In this document: piece by piece, positions 42,557 to 50,778 of the stretch
Layout of the letters: each line of letters starts with the position of its first letter
Numbering within the stretch: position 1 is the first letter of the stretch
Assembly (NCBI RefSeq): GCF_009760925.1
Contig: NZ_VRLV01000005.1
Span: 620,001 to 684,000, forward strand
DNA from: Nonomuraea typhae
GTDB taxonomy: Bacteria > Actinomycetota > Actinomycetes > Streptosporangiales > Streptosporangiaceae
Length of the DNA: 64,000 bases
Direction of reading: 5' to 3'
Made by a program: the position numbers and the translations under genes
Notes under the pieces: model-generated
Told to the model about the DNA's origin: nothing
What the model saw: the letters and a program-made list of their open reading frames with translations, nothing else
Database searches by the model: none

Positions 42557-43884
42557 TGAGCGCCCGCCCGGAGCCGCGGCTCGACCTCGGCGACATCCAA
42601 GGCACGGTGCTGCGCCCCAGGCCGGGCGTGTGCGAGGGCGTGTACCTGCTGTACCGGATCGACGACGCGGCCGCGGCCAGGCGGGCGCTGCGCGAGGTGC
42701 TGCCCGCCGTCACCTCGGCCACGCACATGGACGAGCCGCGCCCCTTCACCTTCAACATCGTCTTCACCTACACCGGGCTGGCCGCGCTCGGCGTGCCCGA
42801 GGAGTCCCTGGCGAGCTTCCCGCAGGAGTTCCGGTACGGCATGGCCGCCCGCAAGGACGTGCTGGGCGACATCGGCGCCAGCGACCCGGCCCGCTGGGTC
42901 GCCCCGATGGGCACCGGCCAGGTCCACATCGGGGTGGTGATCATCTCGAGGGAGGCAGCGGGGCTGGCCGAGCCGCTGGCCATCGCGGCGGGGCTCAAGG
43001 GCCTGTCCCAGCTCTACCGGTGTGACGTCTACATCCCGCCCGACGGCCGTGAGCACTTCGGGTTCCTGGAGGGGATCGGCGGCCCGTACGTCATGGGCAG
43101 CGGCATCGAGGCGTTGCCCGGCCAGGATCCGGTCATGCCGGGCGAGTTCATCCTCGGCTATGAGGACGAGTCGGGCCAGGTGCCGGCCATGCCGTACCCG
43201 GAGATCCTTGGCCGCAACGGCACGTTCCTCGCTTTCCGCCAGGTCGCCACGGATGTCGCCGGGTTCCGGCGTTACCTGAAGGAGCAGGCCCGCGGCCCGG
43301 AGGACGAGGAGCTGCTCGCCGCGAAGATCGTCGGCCGGTGGCGCAGCGGGGCGCCGCTCGCGCTGGCGCCGGAGCGGGACGATCCGGAGCTCGGCGCGGA
43401 TCCGCACCGCAACAACGACTTCGCCTATCTCGGCGACGACCCGGACGGCCTTCGGGTGCCGCGCGGTGCTCATATCCGCCGGGTCAATCCTCGTGATTCG
43501 CTCAGCGGCAGCAGCATCGTCGACGCCAGGATTCACCGGATGGTACGCCGTGGCGCCATCTACGGCCCCCTTCTGCCGGAGGGGCAGATCGAGGACGACG
43601 GGGCCGAGCGCGGGCTGATCTTCATCTTCATGGGGGCCAGTCTGGTGCGCCAGTTCGAGTTCATCCATCAGGCGTGGATCAACAACGGCGACTTCGTCGA
43701 GCTGGGCGATGAGACCGATCCGCTGGTCAGCCTGCACGACGGGCCCGCGACGTTCACCATCCCCGGCAAGCCGCTGCGCAGGCGCCTGGCCGGGCTGCCG
43801 GACTTCATCACCATCCGCGGCGGCGAGTACTGCTTCATGCCCGGCCTCGAAGCGCTCGCCTGGCTGGCCGCCGACCGGCCGTGA
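42556..43884 (+). CDS. DyP-type peroxidase
   Basis: The 442-residue haem peroxidase has LGDIQGTVLR at the N-terminus, the GxxDG-type loop HFGFLEGIGGP, the haem-ligand His in RGAHIRRVNPRDS, and RGLIFIFMGASLVRQFEFIHQAW before the C-terminus. It belongs to the longer C/V-like group. The catalytic Asp of GxxDG is replaced by Glu (GFLEG). There is no Tat signal or encapsulin-targeting tail, so it is probably cytoplasmic. ATG 42556 is chosen from the 1-bp overlap; GTG 42553 precedes it. Confidence 0.9.
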   Translation: MSARPEPRLDLGDIQGTVLRPRPGVCEGVYLLYRIDDAAAARRALREVLPAVTSATHMDEPRPFTFNIVFTYTGLAALGVPEESLASFPQEFRYGMAARKDVLGDIGASDPARWVAPMGTGQVHIGVVIISREAAGLAEPLAIAAGLKGLSQLYRCDVYIPPDGREHFGFLEGIGGPYVMGSGIEALPGQDPVMPGEFILGYEDESGQVPAMPYPEILGRNGTFLAFRQVATDVAGFRRYLKEQARGPEDEELLAAKIVGRWRSGAPLALAPERDDPELGADPHRNNDFAYLGDDPDGLRVPRGAHIRRVNPRDSLSGSSIVDARIHRMVRRGAIYGPLLPEGQIEDDGAERGLIFIFMGASLVRQFEFIHQAWINNGDFVELGDETDPLVSLHDGPATFTIPGKPLRRRLAGLPDFITIRGGEYCFMPGLEALAWLAADRP

Positions 43885-43962
43885 AACGCGGGTGAGACGG
43901 CGCTGCAAGCCCGGAACGACAGCCTTGGCGCACAAGGCAGTCCATTCCGGAGGAACGGCGAC

Positions 43963-44139
43963 ATGTCCAGATTCACCGTCACCGAGTACTCAGCCATGAC
44001 CGTGGTCGCCCTCTGCTGGGCGCCGGCCCTGGGCCCCGTGGGCGTCGTCGCCGGGCTGTTCCTGGTCGGCGTGCCGTTCGCGGAAGTGAAGCGGCGCAGG
44101 CGCCTCGCCGTACCTCAAGAAAGAGGGAGATTCTCATGA
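43963..44139 (+). CDS. Small single-span membrane protein (58 aa)
   Basis: This short gene has a GGAGG Shine-Dalgarno 8 nt before ATG 43963. It encodes MSRFTVTEYSAMTVVALCW, a hydrophobic helix from about residue 12 to 40 with a Gly/Pro kink (APALGPVG), and a basic tail (KRRRR). Its TGA overlaps the next gene's ATG (ATGA), which supports real translation. No family is recognised. With the next gene it may anchor or supply the peroxidase pair at the membrane. Confidence 0.7.
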   Translation: MSRFTVTEYSAMTVVALCWAPALGPVGVVAGLFLVGVPFAEVKRRRRLAVPQERGRFS

Positions 44140-44594
44140 AAAGACGGATGCCCGGATTAGTGAAAGCGGTCGTCGCACTGCACTGGTTCCAGGTCCTCTC
44201 CTTCACGCTCTTCGCGCTCGGGACCCTGATGGTGGGGGAGCTGGCGAAGGAGGATGTGCTCGTGAACCGGGCGGTGATGGTCGGCCAGGCGTTGCAGGCC
44301 GTGTGGGTGCTCGTGGTGGTCATCCTTCTCCACCGCGGCAAAGGCCGGAGGGCCTCGCACGTGCTCCAGGGGGTCATGGGGGCGCTCACCCTGGGCACGG
44401 CGCTGCTCATGGTCACGGAGGGGATCTCCACGGCGGACGACGTGGTGGCCCTGGTCGTTCAGCTGTTCTTCGTGGCGGTGGCGGTCCTCAACGCCGTCCT
44501 GCTCTACAAGCAACTCGACCGCGAGCCGGCCCATCCCTGGTTCACCCGCGATCAGCTCCGCATCGTCCACGCCTCGACCGCACCCTCGGCATAG
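44136..44594 (+). CDS. Four-helix membrane protein, unknown function
   Basis: The 152-residue protein has four predicted membrane helices (about 10-33, 47-65, 75-93, 104-122) and a soluble tail (REPAHPWFTRDQLRIV). I recognise no family. It is coupled by ATGA to the 58-aa membrane protein and lies downstream of the DyP gene in the same direction. Its stop is 5 bp from the convergent GNAT gene. Confidence 0.8.
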   Translation: MKRRMPGLVKAVVALHWFQVLSFTLFALGTLMVGELAKEDVLVNRAVMVGQALQAVWVLVVVILLHRGKGRRASHVLQGVMGALTLGTALLMVTEGISTADDVVALVVQLFFVAVAVLNAVLLYKQLDREPAHPWFTRDQLRIVHASTAPSA

Positions 44595-44599
44595 CCGGT

Positions 44600-45100
44600 T
44601 CAGAGATCGATCTCGAACTCCACCTGGGCCAGCGGGTTCCCGTCGCCGAAGTCGTGGTCGCGCACGGCGTCGCTCTCGGTGAACCCGCACTTGGCGTAGA
44701 AGCGGCGCGACTGCGGGGTGTCCCGGAGCGTCCACAGGTGCGCCCGCGTGTATCCGGCTTCCTTGAGCCGGGCCAGCGTGGCGTCCATGAGCGTCTGGGA
44801 GATGCCGCTGCCCCAGCCGTCGGGGTGGGCGTAGAACCCGTGGATCTCGGCCAGGCCGGGCCGGGTCTGGGAGGGCCCGAAGTACGACAGGGCCAGCGGG
44901 CGGCCGTCGGCCAGCCCGAGGAGGATCGAGTCGTCGCCCGCGCCGATGCGCGCGTGCCAGCGGGTGCGGCGGTCGGCCACGTTCTCCTCGGCGAAGGCCG
45001 GGTCGAAGAAGGGGGCGTAGGCCACCTTCCAGGACTCGGCGTGGATCTCGCCCAGGACATCTCCGTCTTCGGGCGTGGCAGGGGCGACGGTGAGCAGCAT
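44600..45100 (-). CDS. GNAT-family N-acetyltransferase
   Basis: The 166-residue protein has the GNAT core: AEIHGFYAHPDGWGSGISQTLMDATLARLKEAG for acetyl-CoA binding (Q/RxxGxG/A variant, WGSGIS) and SRRFYAKCGFTESD. The acceptor is unknown. TAGAGT lies 6 nt before ATG 45100, suggesting a leaderless mRNA from its own promoter at the end of the upstream cyclodeaminase gene. Confidence 0.87.
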   Translation of the reverse strand: MLLTVAPATPEDGDVLGEIHAESWKVAYAPFFDPAFAEENVADRRTRWHARIGAGDDSILLGLADGRPLALSYFGPSQTRPGLAEIHGFYAHPDGWGSGISQTLMDATLARLKEAGYTRAHLWTLRDTPQSRRFYAKCGFTESDAVRDHDFGDGNPLAQVEFEIDL

Positions 45101-45116
45101 TGGGCAACTCTAGCTT

Positions 45117-46046
45117 TCACTCCCAAAGGGGCAGCGAGGTCCCTGCCGACGCGGCGACCGCCGCCCGGTACAACGCCTCGGCGGCGGCCACGTCCTGGAC
45201 GGCGGTTCCGGTGGAGTCGAACACGATGATCTCCTCCGCCGTCAGGCGGCCCGGCTTGGCCTTGGTGATCACCTCGCCCAGTTCGGCGCGGACGGGCGTG
45301 TGCGGCCGGTGGTGCAGCTCGCCCACGTCGGCGCACTGGTGGGTGACGTCGGTGACGAGGACCGCTCCGGCCAGCAGGTCGTCGTGGAGCTCGCGCTTGT
45401 GCGGGGCGTCGGAGCCGATCGCGGCCACGAGGCTGCCGGGCCGTACGTCGGAAAGGGCGAGGAAGGGCGCGGTGGCCGGCGTCAGAGTGACGATCACGTC
45501 GGCCGCGGCGGCGGCCGCGGCGGGGGAGGGCGCGGGCTCGGCTCCGTGAAGAGCGGCGAAGCGGGCGGTCTTCTCCGGGTCCCGCCCCCACACCACGATT
45601 CGTGAAATATCGCGAACCGCCTGGATCGCGGTGATGTGGCTGGCCGCCTGTGCCCCCAGGCCCAGCACGGCCAGCGTCGCGGCGTCGGGACGAGCGAGAT
45701 GACGTACGGCGACGGCCGTGGCGGCCGCGGTCCGCAGGCGGGTGACGGTGGCCGACTCCAGGAAGAGCACCGGCTGGCCGGTGGCGGAGTCGAAGAGCGC
45801 GATCACCCCGACGATGCTCGGCAGCCCCAGCGTGGCGGGCCGGTCGTAGAAGCAGGCCCCGATCTTGACCGCGACGACGCCCCCGTGGCCGCTGGCCTTG
45901 ATGTGGAACTCGCCCGGCGGGCTGTCCAGGTGCGCCAGCCGGCTGGGCAGCGTCTGCCCGCGGGCGTAGGCGGCGAAGGCGTCCTGGACGAGGTCGATGT
46001 AGTCGGCGGGGGCGAGTAACCGCTCGACCTCCGACTGGGTCAGCAT
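45117..46046 (-). CDS. Ornithine cyclodeaminase/mu-crystallin family protein
   Basis: The 309-residue protein has the NAD(P)-binding motif LAVLGLGAQAASHI, the substrate region HIKASGHGGVVAVKIGACFYD, and VFDSTGTAVQDVAAAEALY, all typical of the family. Members act as ornithine cyclodeaminase, alanine dehydrogenase or imine reductases. I favour ATG 46046 because GAGG lies 8 nt upstream; ATG 46052 is too close to it. It begins 10 bp after the DinB gene's stop, so the two are one operon. Confidence 0.87.
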   Translation of the reverse strand: MLTQSEVERLLAPADYIDLVQDAFAAYARGQTLPSRLAHLDSPPGEFHIKASGHGGVVAVKIGACFYDRPATLGLPSIVGVIALFDSATGQPVLFLESATVTRLRTAAATAVAVRHLARPDAATLAVLGLGAQAASHITAIQAVRDISRIVVWGRDPEKTARFAALHGAEPAPSPAAAAAAADVIVTLTPATAPFLALSDVRPGSLVAAIGSDAPHKRELHDDLLAGAVLVTDVTHQCADVGELHHRPHTPVRAELGEVITKAKPGRLTAEEIIVFDSTGTAVQDVAAAEALYRAAVAASAGTSLPLWE

Positions 46047-46056
46047 CAGCATGGCC

Positions 46057-46566
46057 TCACGCTCCCACGGTGCCGTCGATCGCCTCACGCAGGAAGTCGG
46101 CGTGCCCGTTGTGCCGGGCGTACTCGTGGATCAGGTGCAACATCACCATCCGCAGCGAGACGTCCGCCTCCCATCGGGCGTTGTAGGCGGTCACGTCCAG
46201 CGAGGCAGCCTCCCGTTCGATCCGCCGGGCGTGCCCGACCTCCGCCTCCCACGCCGCGAAGGCTTCGGCACGCGTGGAGGCTCCGGCGTCGTAGGCGGAC
46301 TGGAAGTCGAACATCTCCGCCGACCACACCATCGGCACCTGCTCGCCCCCGGTCACCCGCCGGAACCAGTGCCGCTCCACCTCGGCCATGTGCCGCACGA
46401 GCGCCAGCAACGACAAGGTGGACGGCGGCATGGAGCGCCGCCGCAACTGCTCGTCGGTCAGGCCGTCGCACTTCATGGCCAGGGTGGCGCGATGGAAATC
46501 CAGGTGCGCGCGCAACATCTCGCGCTCGTCCGCGACGAGCGGCGGACCGACTCTTTCCGTGGTCAT
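46057..46566 (-). CDS. DinB/DUF664-family protein
   Basis: The 169-residue protein has the DinB four-helix pattern: LRAHLDFHRATLAMKCDGLTDEQLRRR, SLLALVRHMAEVERHWFRRV with a metal-type His, and MVMLHLIHEYARHNGHADFLREAIDG with the HxxxH pair. This DUF664 branch is thought to bind a divalent metal and perhaps mycothiol. TACCGT lies 8 nt before ATG 46566, fitting leaderless translation. Confidence 0.88.
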   Translation of the reverse strand: MTTERVGPPLVADEREMLRAHLDFHRATLAMKCDGLTDEQLRRRSMPPSTLSLLALVRHMAEVERHWFRRVTGGEQVPMVWSAEMFDFQSAYDAGASTRAEAFAAWEAEVGHARRIEREAASLDVTAYNARWEADVSLRMVMLHLIHEYARHNGHADFLREAIDGTVGA

Positions 46567-46634
46567 GCCTGCACACGGTAGCCGAAGGGGTCTTGACGCT
46601 GCGTGCTCGGCCAGGGAGACTGCACAGAACATCG

Positions 46635-46668
46635 CTATAGTATTTCATCGCCATTACGGCTGTACTAT
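46635..46668 (+). promoter_or_regulatory. Promoter/operator of the TRAP-type permease gene
   Basis: ATAGTA (46637-46642) and TACTAT (46663-46668) are inverted repeats; TACTAT is also a good -10. The block CTATAGTATT (46635-46644) matches CTATAGAATT (49018-49027) in front of the dehydrogenase operon at 9 of 10 bases, suggesting a shared regulator, probably the GntR protein between them. Confidence 0.5.
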
Positions 46669-46698
46669 CCTCCGGCACAGTGAGGAGCACCCCCAACC

Positions 46699-48045
46699 GT
46701 GAACGCCATCTTCGCGCTGGCCGCGTTCATCGCCGTGATCGTCATCTGGAACGTCGTCTTCAAGCGCAACATCGCCGAGTCCATGTTCGTCGGCTTCCTG
46801 GCCTGCGCCGCCTTCGCCGGGCTGAACGCGCCCGCGGTGGCCTGGAACAGCCTCGTCGAAGGCATGAAATCCGAGGTCACCTACGCCGCCCTGGCCTTCG
46901 TCTTCGTCAGCGAGCTGCTGACCAGGATCGGCCTGATCGGCAGGCTGATCGACATCCTCAGCTCGATGCTGGGCCGCCGCCGCGGTGGCGCGCTCTACGC
47001 CGCGACGGTCGGCTCGGGCGCGTTCGGGGCCGTGGCGCACAACGGCGCCGCCATCGCCGCCACCATCGGCTCCATCGCCATCCCGTGGATGAAACGTTCC
47101 AAGACCAGCGGCGACACCGCCGCCCTGGTCATCTCGGGCAACGCGGGCGTCGGCGCCGTCTTCCCGTTCAGCGGCGCGTTCTTCCTGCTGCTGGCCGCCC
47201 CGACGGTCGCGCCGGTGCTGAACGCCGACCAGATGATCGTGCCGATGTTCGTCGTCGCCACCTGGACCGTGATCATGCGGCTGATCATCGCCTACGTGAT
47301 CGTACGGCGGCGCGGGGTCGACCGCATGGACCCGGACGACGTCCACCCGCTCCGCGCGACCCTGCGGGCGGGCTGGCCCTCGCTGCTGGTGCTGGCCGCG
47401 GTCGCGATCCCGATCCTGGCCACGGCCGGCGCGACCGCCCAGTGGGTCGTGGACCGGATCGGCGAGGACGCCGCCGACACCATTCCCGTGCTGTTCTGGC
47501 TGCCCATCTTCATGCTGGTCGTCGGCGTGATCGTCGGCTGGAAGAGGCTGCCGCGCCGGCCCGCCGCGTGGTGGGACATGCTCGGCGAGATCAGCCCCAA
47601 GTTCGCCGTGGTCGGCCTGACCATGGTCTCGGCGTTCGCCGCCTCGGAGGCGCTGTCCACGCTGGGCCTGGGTGAGCAACTGGCCCCGTTCATCGCGCGC
47701 ATGCAGGGCGTGCCCACGCTGGTCATGGTGATGGTCGTGGGCCTGATCGTCCTGCTGGTCTCGGGGCCGCTGAGCACCACGGCCACCATCGCGGCGGTCG
47801 GCTCGGTCGGGTTCCTGGCGCTGACCAGCGCCGGCATCCCGCCGCACCTGGCCTACGCCGCCCTCATCGTCTGGGCCAGCGCGGAGGGGTGCTCGCCGCC
47901 CGGCGCCGCCCCCCTCTACGTCGCCGCGGGGATCTCCGGCAGCGATCCGGTCAAGATCTTCAAACCGGTGATCGGGTACTACCTGGTGCCCTCGTTCCTC
48001 GCCGGGATCGTCGTGGCCCTGAGCCTGGTCTGGGTTCCCTTCTAA
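46699..48045 (+). CDS. TRAP-type large permease (DctM-like)
   Basis: The 448-residue protein has about 11-12 membrane helices and the DctM/ion-transporter pattern with two Gly/Ser/Pro-rich hairpins: GAVAHNGAAIAATIGSIAIPWMK with GNAGVGAVFPFSGAFFLLLA, and GPLSTTATIAAVGSVGF with AEGCSPPGAAPLYVAAG. It would import an organic acid using the Na+ or H+ gradient. No periplasmic DctP protein is encoded nearby, so it may work as a stand-alone secondary carrier. GTG 46699 has GAGGAG upstream. Confidence 0.85.
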   Translation: MNAIFALAAFIAVIVIWNVVFKRNIAESMFVGFLACAAFAGLNAPAVAWNSLVEGMKSEVTYAALAFVFVSELLTRIGLIGRLIDILSSMLGRRRGGALYAATVGSGAFGAVAHNGAAIAATIGSIAIPWMKRSKTSGDTAALVISGNAGVGAVFPFSGAFFLLLAAPTVAPVLNADQMIVPMFVVATWTVIMRLIIAYVIVRRRGVDRMDPDDVHPLRATLRAGWPSLLVLAAVAIPILATAGATAQWVVDRIGEDAADTIPVLFWLPIFMLVVGVIVGWKRLPRRPAAWWDMLGEISPKFAVVGLTMVSAFAASEALSTLGLGEQLAPFIARMQGVPTLVMVMVVGLIVLLVSGPLSTTATIAAVGSVGFLALTSAGIPPHLAYAALIVWASAEGCSPPGAAPLYVAAGISGSDPVKIFKPVIGYYLVPSFLAGIVVALSLVWVPF

Positions 48046-48056
48046 AGGAGGCAGGG

Positions 48057-48296
48057 ATGTACAAGCTGTTGCTCACCGTCTTCCGGCTGCTGCTGATCAC
48101 CTTCGTGCTCGGCGGCGTGGCCGTGACGTTCTTCCAGGTCGTCGGCATCCTGGCGGCCAGCCCGGGGCTCACGTCGTTCTTCGGCGGCCCGTTCGCCGAG
48201 TGGATGTGCATCGTGGCGGCGCTGGCGGGGATCGTCTCCTTCCTCCAGCTCTACACGAAGGAGGGGCGGGAGGAGGTGGTCGAGGAGGCCGTCTAG
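48057..48296 (+). CDS. Small two-helix membrane protein, possible permease partner
   Basis: The 79-residue protein has two hydrophobic helices (about 4-30 and 45-65) and an acidic tail. It starts 11 bp after the TRAP-type permease behind AAAGGAGG, so it is co-expressed. It could act as a reduced DctQ-like small subunit, but DctQ normally has four helices, so this is inference from context. Confidence 0.75.
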   Translation: MYKLLLTVFRLLLITFVLGGVAVTFFQVVGILAASPGLTSFFGGPFAEWMCIVAALAGIVSFLQLYTKEGREEVVEEAV

Positions 48297-48976
48297 CGGG
48301 CCGCCGCGACCGGCTGCTGTTTCCTGCGCTTGTTGGCGTTCTCGAGATGCTCGCGCATCCGGATGGAGGCGATCTCCGGGTTGCCCTCGGCCAGCGCGTC
48401 GTAGATCGCGCGGTGCTCCCTGGCGGCGAACGCGGCGCCGGTGTTGCCCATGCGGGAGAACAGCCGGAAGCGCTGGACCTGCCCGTTGAGCGAGCGGTAG
48501 GCGGTCTCCAGGAAGGGGTTGTCGCACTGCTGGGCGATCAGGCCGTGGAAGCGGTCGTCGGCCGCCCAGTAGGAGCGGAAGGAAACCGTGTCGGTGTCGG
48601 CCAGCCCGACCGAGCGCTCCAGTTCCTCGACCGACCCCAGCAGCTCCTCCAGGAACTCGGGGGTGGTGCGCCGGCAGGTCTCGTAGGCCAGCGCCGGCTC
48701 CAGGACCATCCGGGCGTCCATCAGCTTGCCGATCTCCCGGTCGGTGAACACCGGCGCGACGCGGTAGCCCTTGAGCGCCTCGCGCACCACCAGCCCGGTG
48801 TGCTCGAGCCGGGCCAGGGCCTCGCGCAGCGGGGTCTGGCTGACGTCGAGCTCGCGTGAGAGGGCGCCGATGTTGAGTGGCGATCCGGGGGCCCGCCGGC
48901 CGGTCATGAACTGGTCGAGCAGCACCTCGTACATCTGGTCGGCAAGGGGCTGCTTCTTCTTGCGGGCCTCGGACAT
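48293..48976 (-). CDS. GntR-family (FCD/FadR-type) regulator
   Basis: The 227-residue protein has an N-terminal winged HTH (APGSPLNIGALSRELDVSQTPLREALARLEHTGLV) and an FCD effector domain with metal-ligand-type residues (MDARMVLEPALAYE, DDRFHGLIAQQ, REHRAIYDAL). Such regulators respond to organic acids. It sits between the permease pair and the dehydrogenase-kinase operon and likely represses both. ATG 48976 follows GAGAGGA; a GTG just upstream is possible. Confidence 0.92.
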   Translation of the reverse strand: MSEARKKKQPLADQMYEVLLDQFMTGRRAPGSPLNIGALSRELDVSQTPLREALARLEHTGLVVREALKGYRVAPVFTDREIGKLMDARMVLEPALAYETCRRTTPEFLEELLGSVEELERSVGLADTDTVSFRSYWAADDRFHGLIAQQCDNPFLETAYRSLNGQVQRFRLFSRMGNTGAAFAAREHRAIYDALAEGNPEIASIRMREHLENANKRRKQQPVAAAR

Positions 48977-49012
48977 CACGCTTCCTCTCGTCGCAGCCGA
49001 TTATCTCAAGAG

Positions 49013-49049
49013 TTTGACTATAGAATTGATAGATATAATATATTCTAAG
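49013..49049 (+). promoter_or_regulatory. Promoter/operator of the acid-sugar operon
   Basis: An unusually A/T-rich island holds TTGACT (49014-49019) and TAATAT 16 bp downstream (49036-49041). TAGAAT (49021-49026) and ATTCTA (49042-49047) are inverted repeats. CTATAGAATT (49018-49027) is shared with the permease promoter. It is a likely GntR binding region. Confidence 0.55.
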
Positions 49050-49063
49050 AGAAGGGATCTTCG

Positions 49064-50020
49064 ATGCGCGTCCTCGTGACCACGGCCTGGCTGCGCCCCG
49101 GCGACCACGTCGACCGCCTGCTCAGGGAGGAAGGCTTCGAGGTGGTCCACTCCTCGTTCGCCGACCGCCACGAGCCGCTCACCGACCTGGTGCGCGAGGC
49201 CGACGGAATCGTCGCGGGCACCGACGCCTTCACCGCCGAGGTGCTGGCCGCGGCGCCCCGCCTCAAGGTCCTCGGCCGCACCGGCGTCGGCTACGACAAC
49301 ATCGACGTGCCCGCCGCCACCGCCCGCGGCATCGCCGTCTGCCCCACGCCCGGCGTCAACCGGCGCGCGGTCGCCGAGCACACGCTCGCCCTCATGCTCA
49401 ACTGCGCCCGCCTGCTGCCCCAGAACATCCAGAGCGTGAAGAGCGGCGGCTGGGAACAGCCCAGCGGCAGGGAACTGGCCGGCGCCACGCTCGGCATCGT
49501 CGGCCTGGGCGCCATCGGCAAGGCGGTGGCCGAGCTGGGCGCCGTGCTCGGCATGGAGGTGCTCGCCCACGACCCCAACCTCGACCACGACTACGCCCGC
49601 GAAGCCGGCATCCAGGCCGTCCCCCTGGAGGAACTGCTGCGCCGCGCCGACTTCATCAGCCTGCACATCTTCCTCGACGCCTCCACCCACCACCTCATCG
49701 ACGCCGCCGCCCTCGCCCTGATGAAGCCCACGGCGTACCTCATCAACACCTCCCGAGGCGGGGTCGTCGACGAGGGCGCGCTGGCGAGCGCGCTGAGCCG
49801 CGGCGAGCTGGCCGGCGCCGCGCTCGACGTCGTCGAGGTCGAGCCGCTGCCCGCCGGCAGCCGCCTGCGCGAGCTGGACAACGTGATCGTCACCGCGCAC
49901 ATCGGCGCCGCCACCACCGAGTCCCGCGCCCGGTCCGGGCAGATGGCCGCCCAAGCGGTCATCGACGTCCTGAACGGCCGCGCCCCCGCCTTCACGGTCA
50001 ACCCCGAACACGCCGGATAG
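49064..50020 (+). CDS. D-2-hydroxyacid dehydrogenase (PGDH-like)
   Basis: The 318-residue enzyme has the NAD motif LGIVGLGAIGKAV, the catalytic Arg in NTSRGGVVDEGAL, Glu in VVEVEPLP and His in VIVTAHIGAATTES. It oxidises a 2-hydroxyacid to the 2-keto form. In known four-carbon-acid-sugar pathways a dehydrogenase acts first, before isomerase and kinase, which matches this gene order. A GAAGGGA-type Shine-Dalgarno precedes ATG 49064. Confidence 0.93.
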   Translation: MRVLVTTAWLRPGDHVDRLLREEGFEVVHSSFADRHEPLTDLVREADGIVAGTDAFTAEVLAAAPRLKVLGRTGVGYDNIDVPAATARGIAVCPTPGVNRRAVAEHTLALMLNCARLLPQNIQSVKSGGWEQPSGRELAGATLGIVGLGAIGKAVAELGAVLGMEVLAHDPNLDHDYAREAGIQAVPLEELLRRADFISLHIFLDASTHHLIDAAALALMKPTAYLINTSRGGVVDEGALASALSRGELAGAALDVVEVEPLPAGSRLRELDNVIVTAHIGAATTESRARSGQMAAQAVIDVLNGRAPAFTVNPEHAG

Positions 50021-50031
50021 AGGTCCCGCCC

Positions 50032-50778
50032 ATGCGCTTCGCCGCGAACCTGAAGTGGTTGTTCACCGAGCTGCCGTTCGAGGCCCGCTTCGACGCCGCC
50101 GCGGCCGCCGGGTTCGAGGGCGTCGAGTACGCCTCGCCCTACGACCACGACCCCGTCAAGCTCGACGGCCTCCTGCGCGCGGCCGGGCTGAAACAGGTGC
50201 TCATCAACACCCCGGCCGACGCCGACGCCTGCCGCGCCGACGGCTTCCGCGACGGCTTCGAGCGGGCGATGGAGTACGCGCTCGTGCTCGACGCCGGCCT
50301 CGTCCACGTCCGGGCCGGCGCCCGCCCCGAGGGCGTCAGCCAGGAACGCGCCTACGCCCGCCTGATCACCAACCTCGCCTGGGCCGCCGATCAGTCGTCC
50401 GGCAGCGGCGTCAGCCTCGTGCTGGAAGCCCAGAACCGGCGTGACAACCCCGGCCGGGTCCTGCGGACGCAGGCCGAGGCCGCCGCCATCGCCGAGGCGC
50501 TCGACGCCGGGCACGTCGGCGTCCTGCTCGACCTGTACCACGCGCAGATCGACGAGGGCGACCTGATCACCAAGGTGCGTGAGCTGCAGCCGTACACCCT
50601 CCACTACCAGGTCGCCGACCCGCCCGGCCGGCACGAGCCCGGCACCGGCGAGATCGGCTGGCCCGCGGTCTTCGCCGCCATCCGCGCCGGCGGCTACGAA
50701 GGCTGGATCGGCTGCGAGTACGAACCCCGCGACCGCACCCTCGACGGGCTCGGCTGGATCGAGGAGCTGGCCGGATGA
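50032..50778 (+). CDS. Hydroxypyruvate-isomerase-family TIM-barrel protein
   Basis: The 248-residue protein has the Hyi/OtnI pattern: FAANLKWLFTELPFEARFDAAAAAGFEGVEY, VLEAQNRRDNPG, GVLLDLYHAQIDEGDL and GWIGCEYEP, with metal-ligand Glu, Asp, His and Glu in place. It would isomerise a 2-keto (four-carbon) acid sugar. It lies 11 bp after the dehydrogenase and overlaps the next gene (ATGA). Confidence 0.9.
   Translation: MRFAANLKWLFTELPFEARFDAAAAAGFEGVEYASPYDHDPVKLDGLLRAAGLKQVLINTPADADACRADGFRDGFERAMEYALVLDAGLVHVRAGARPEGVSQERAYARLITNLAWAADQSSGSGVSLVLEAQNRRDNPGRVLRTQAEAAAIAEALDAGHVGVLLDLYHAQIDEGDLITKVRELQPYTLHYQVADPPGRHEPGTGEIGWPAVFAAIRAGGYEGWIGCEYEPRDRTLDGLGWIEELAG

Noticed and set aside
42556..43884. 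DyP peroxidase as encapsulin cargo
   Set aside because: No encapsulin gene is nearby and the C-terminus lacks a targeting peptide.
46699..48296. Complete TRAP transporter
   Set aside because: No DctP binding protein with signal peptide is encoded in the cluster, and the small membrane protein has only two helices.
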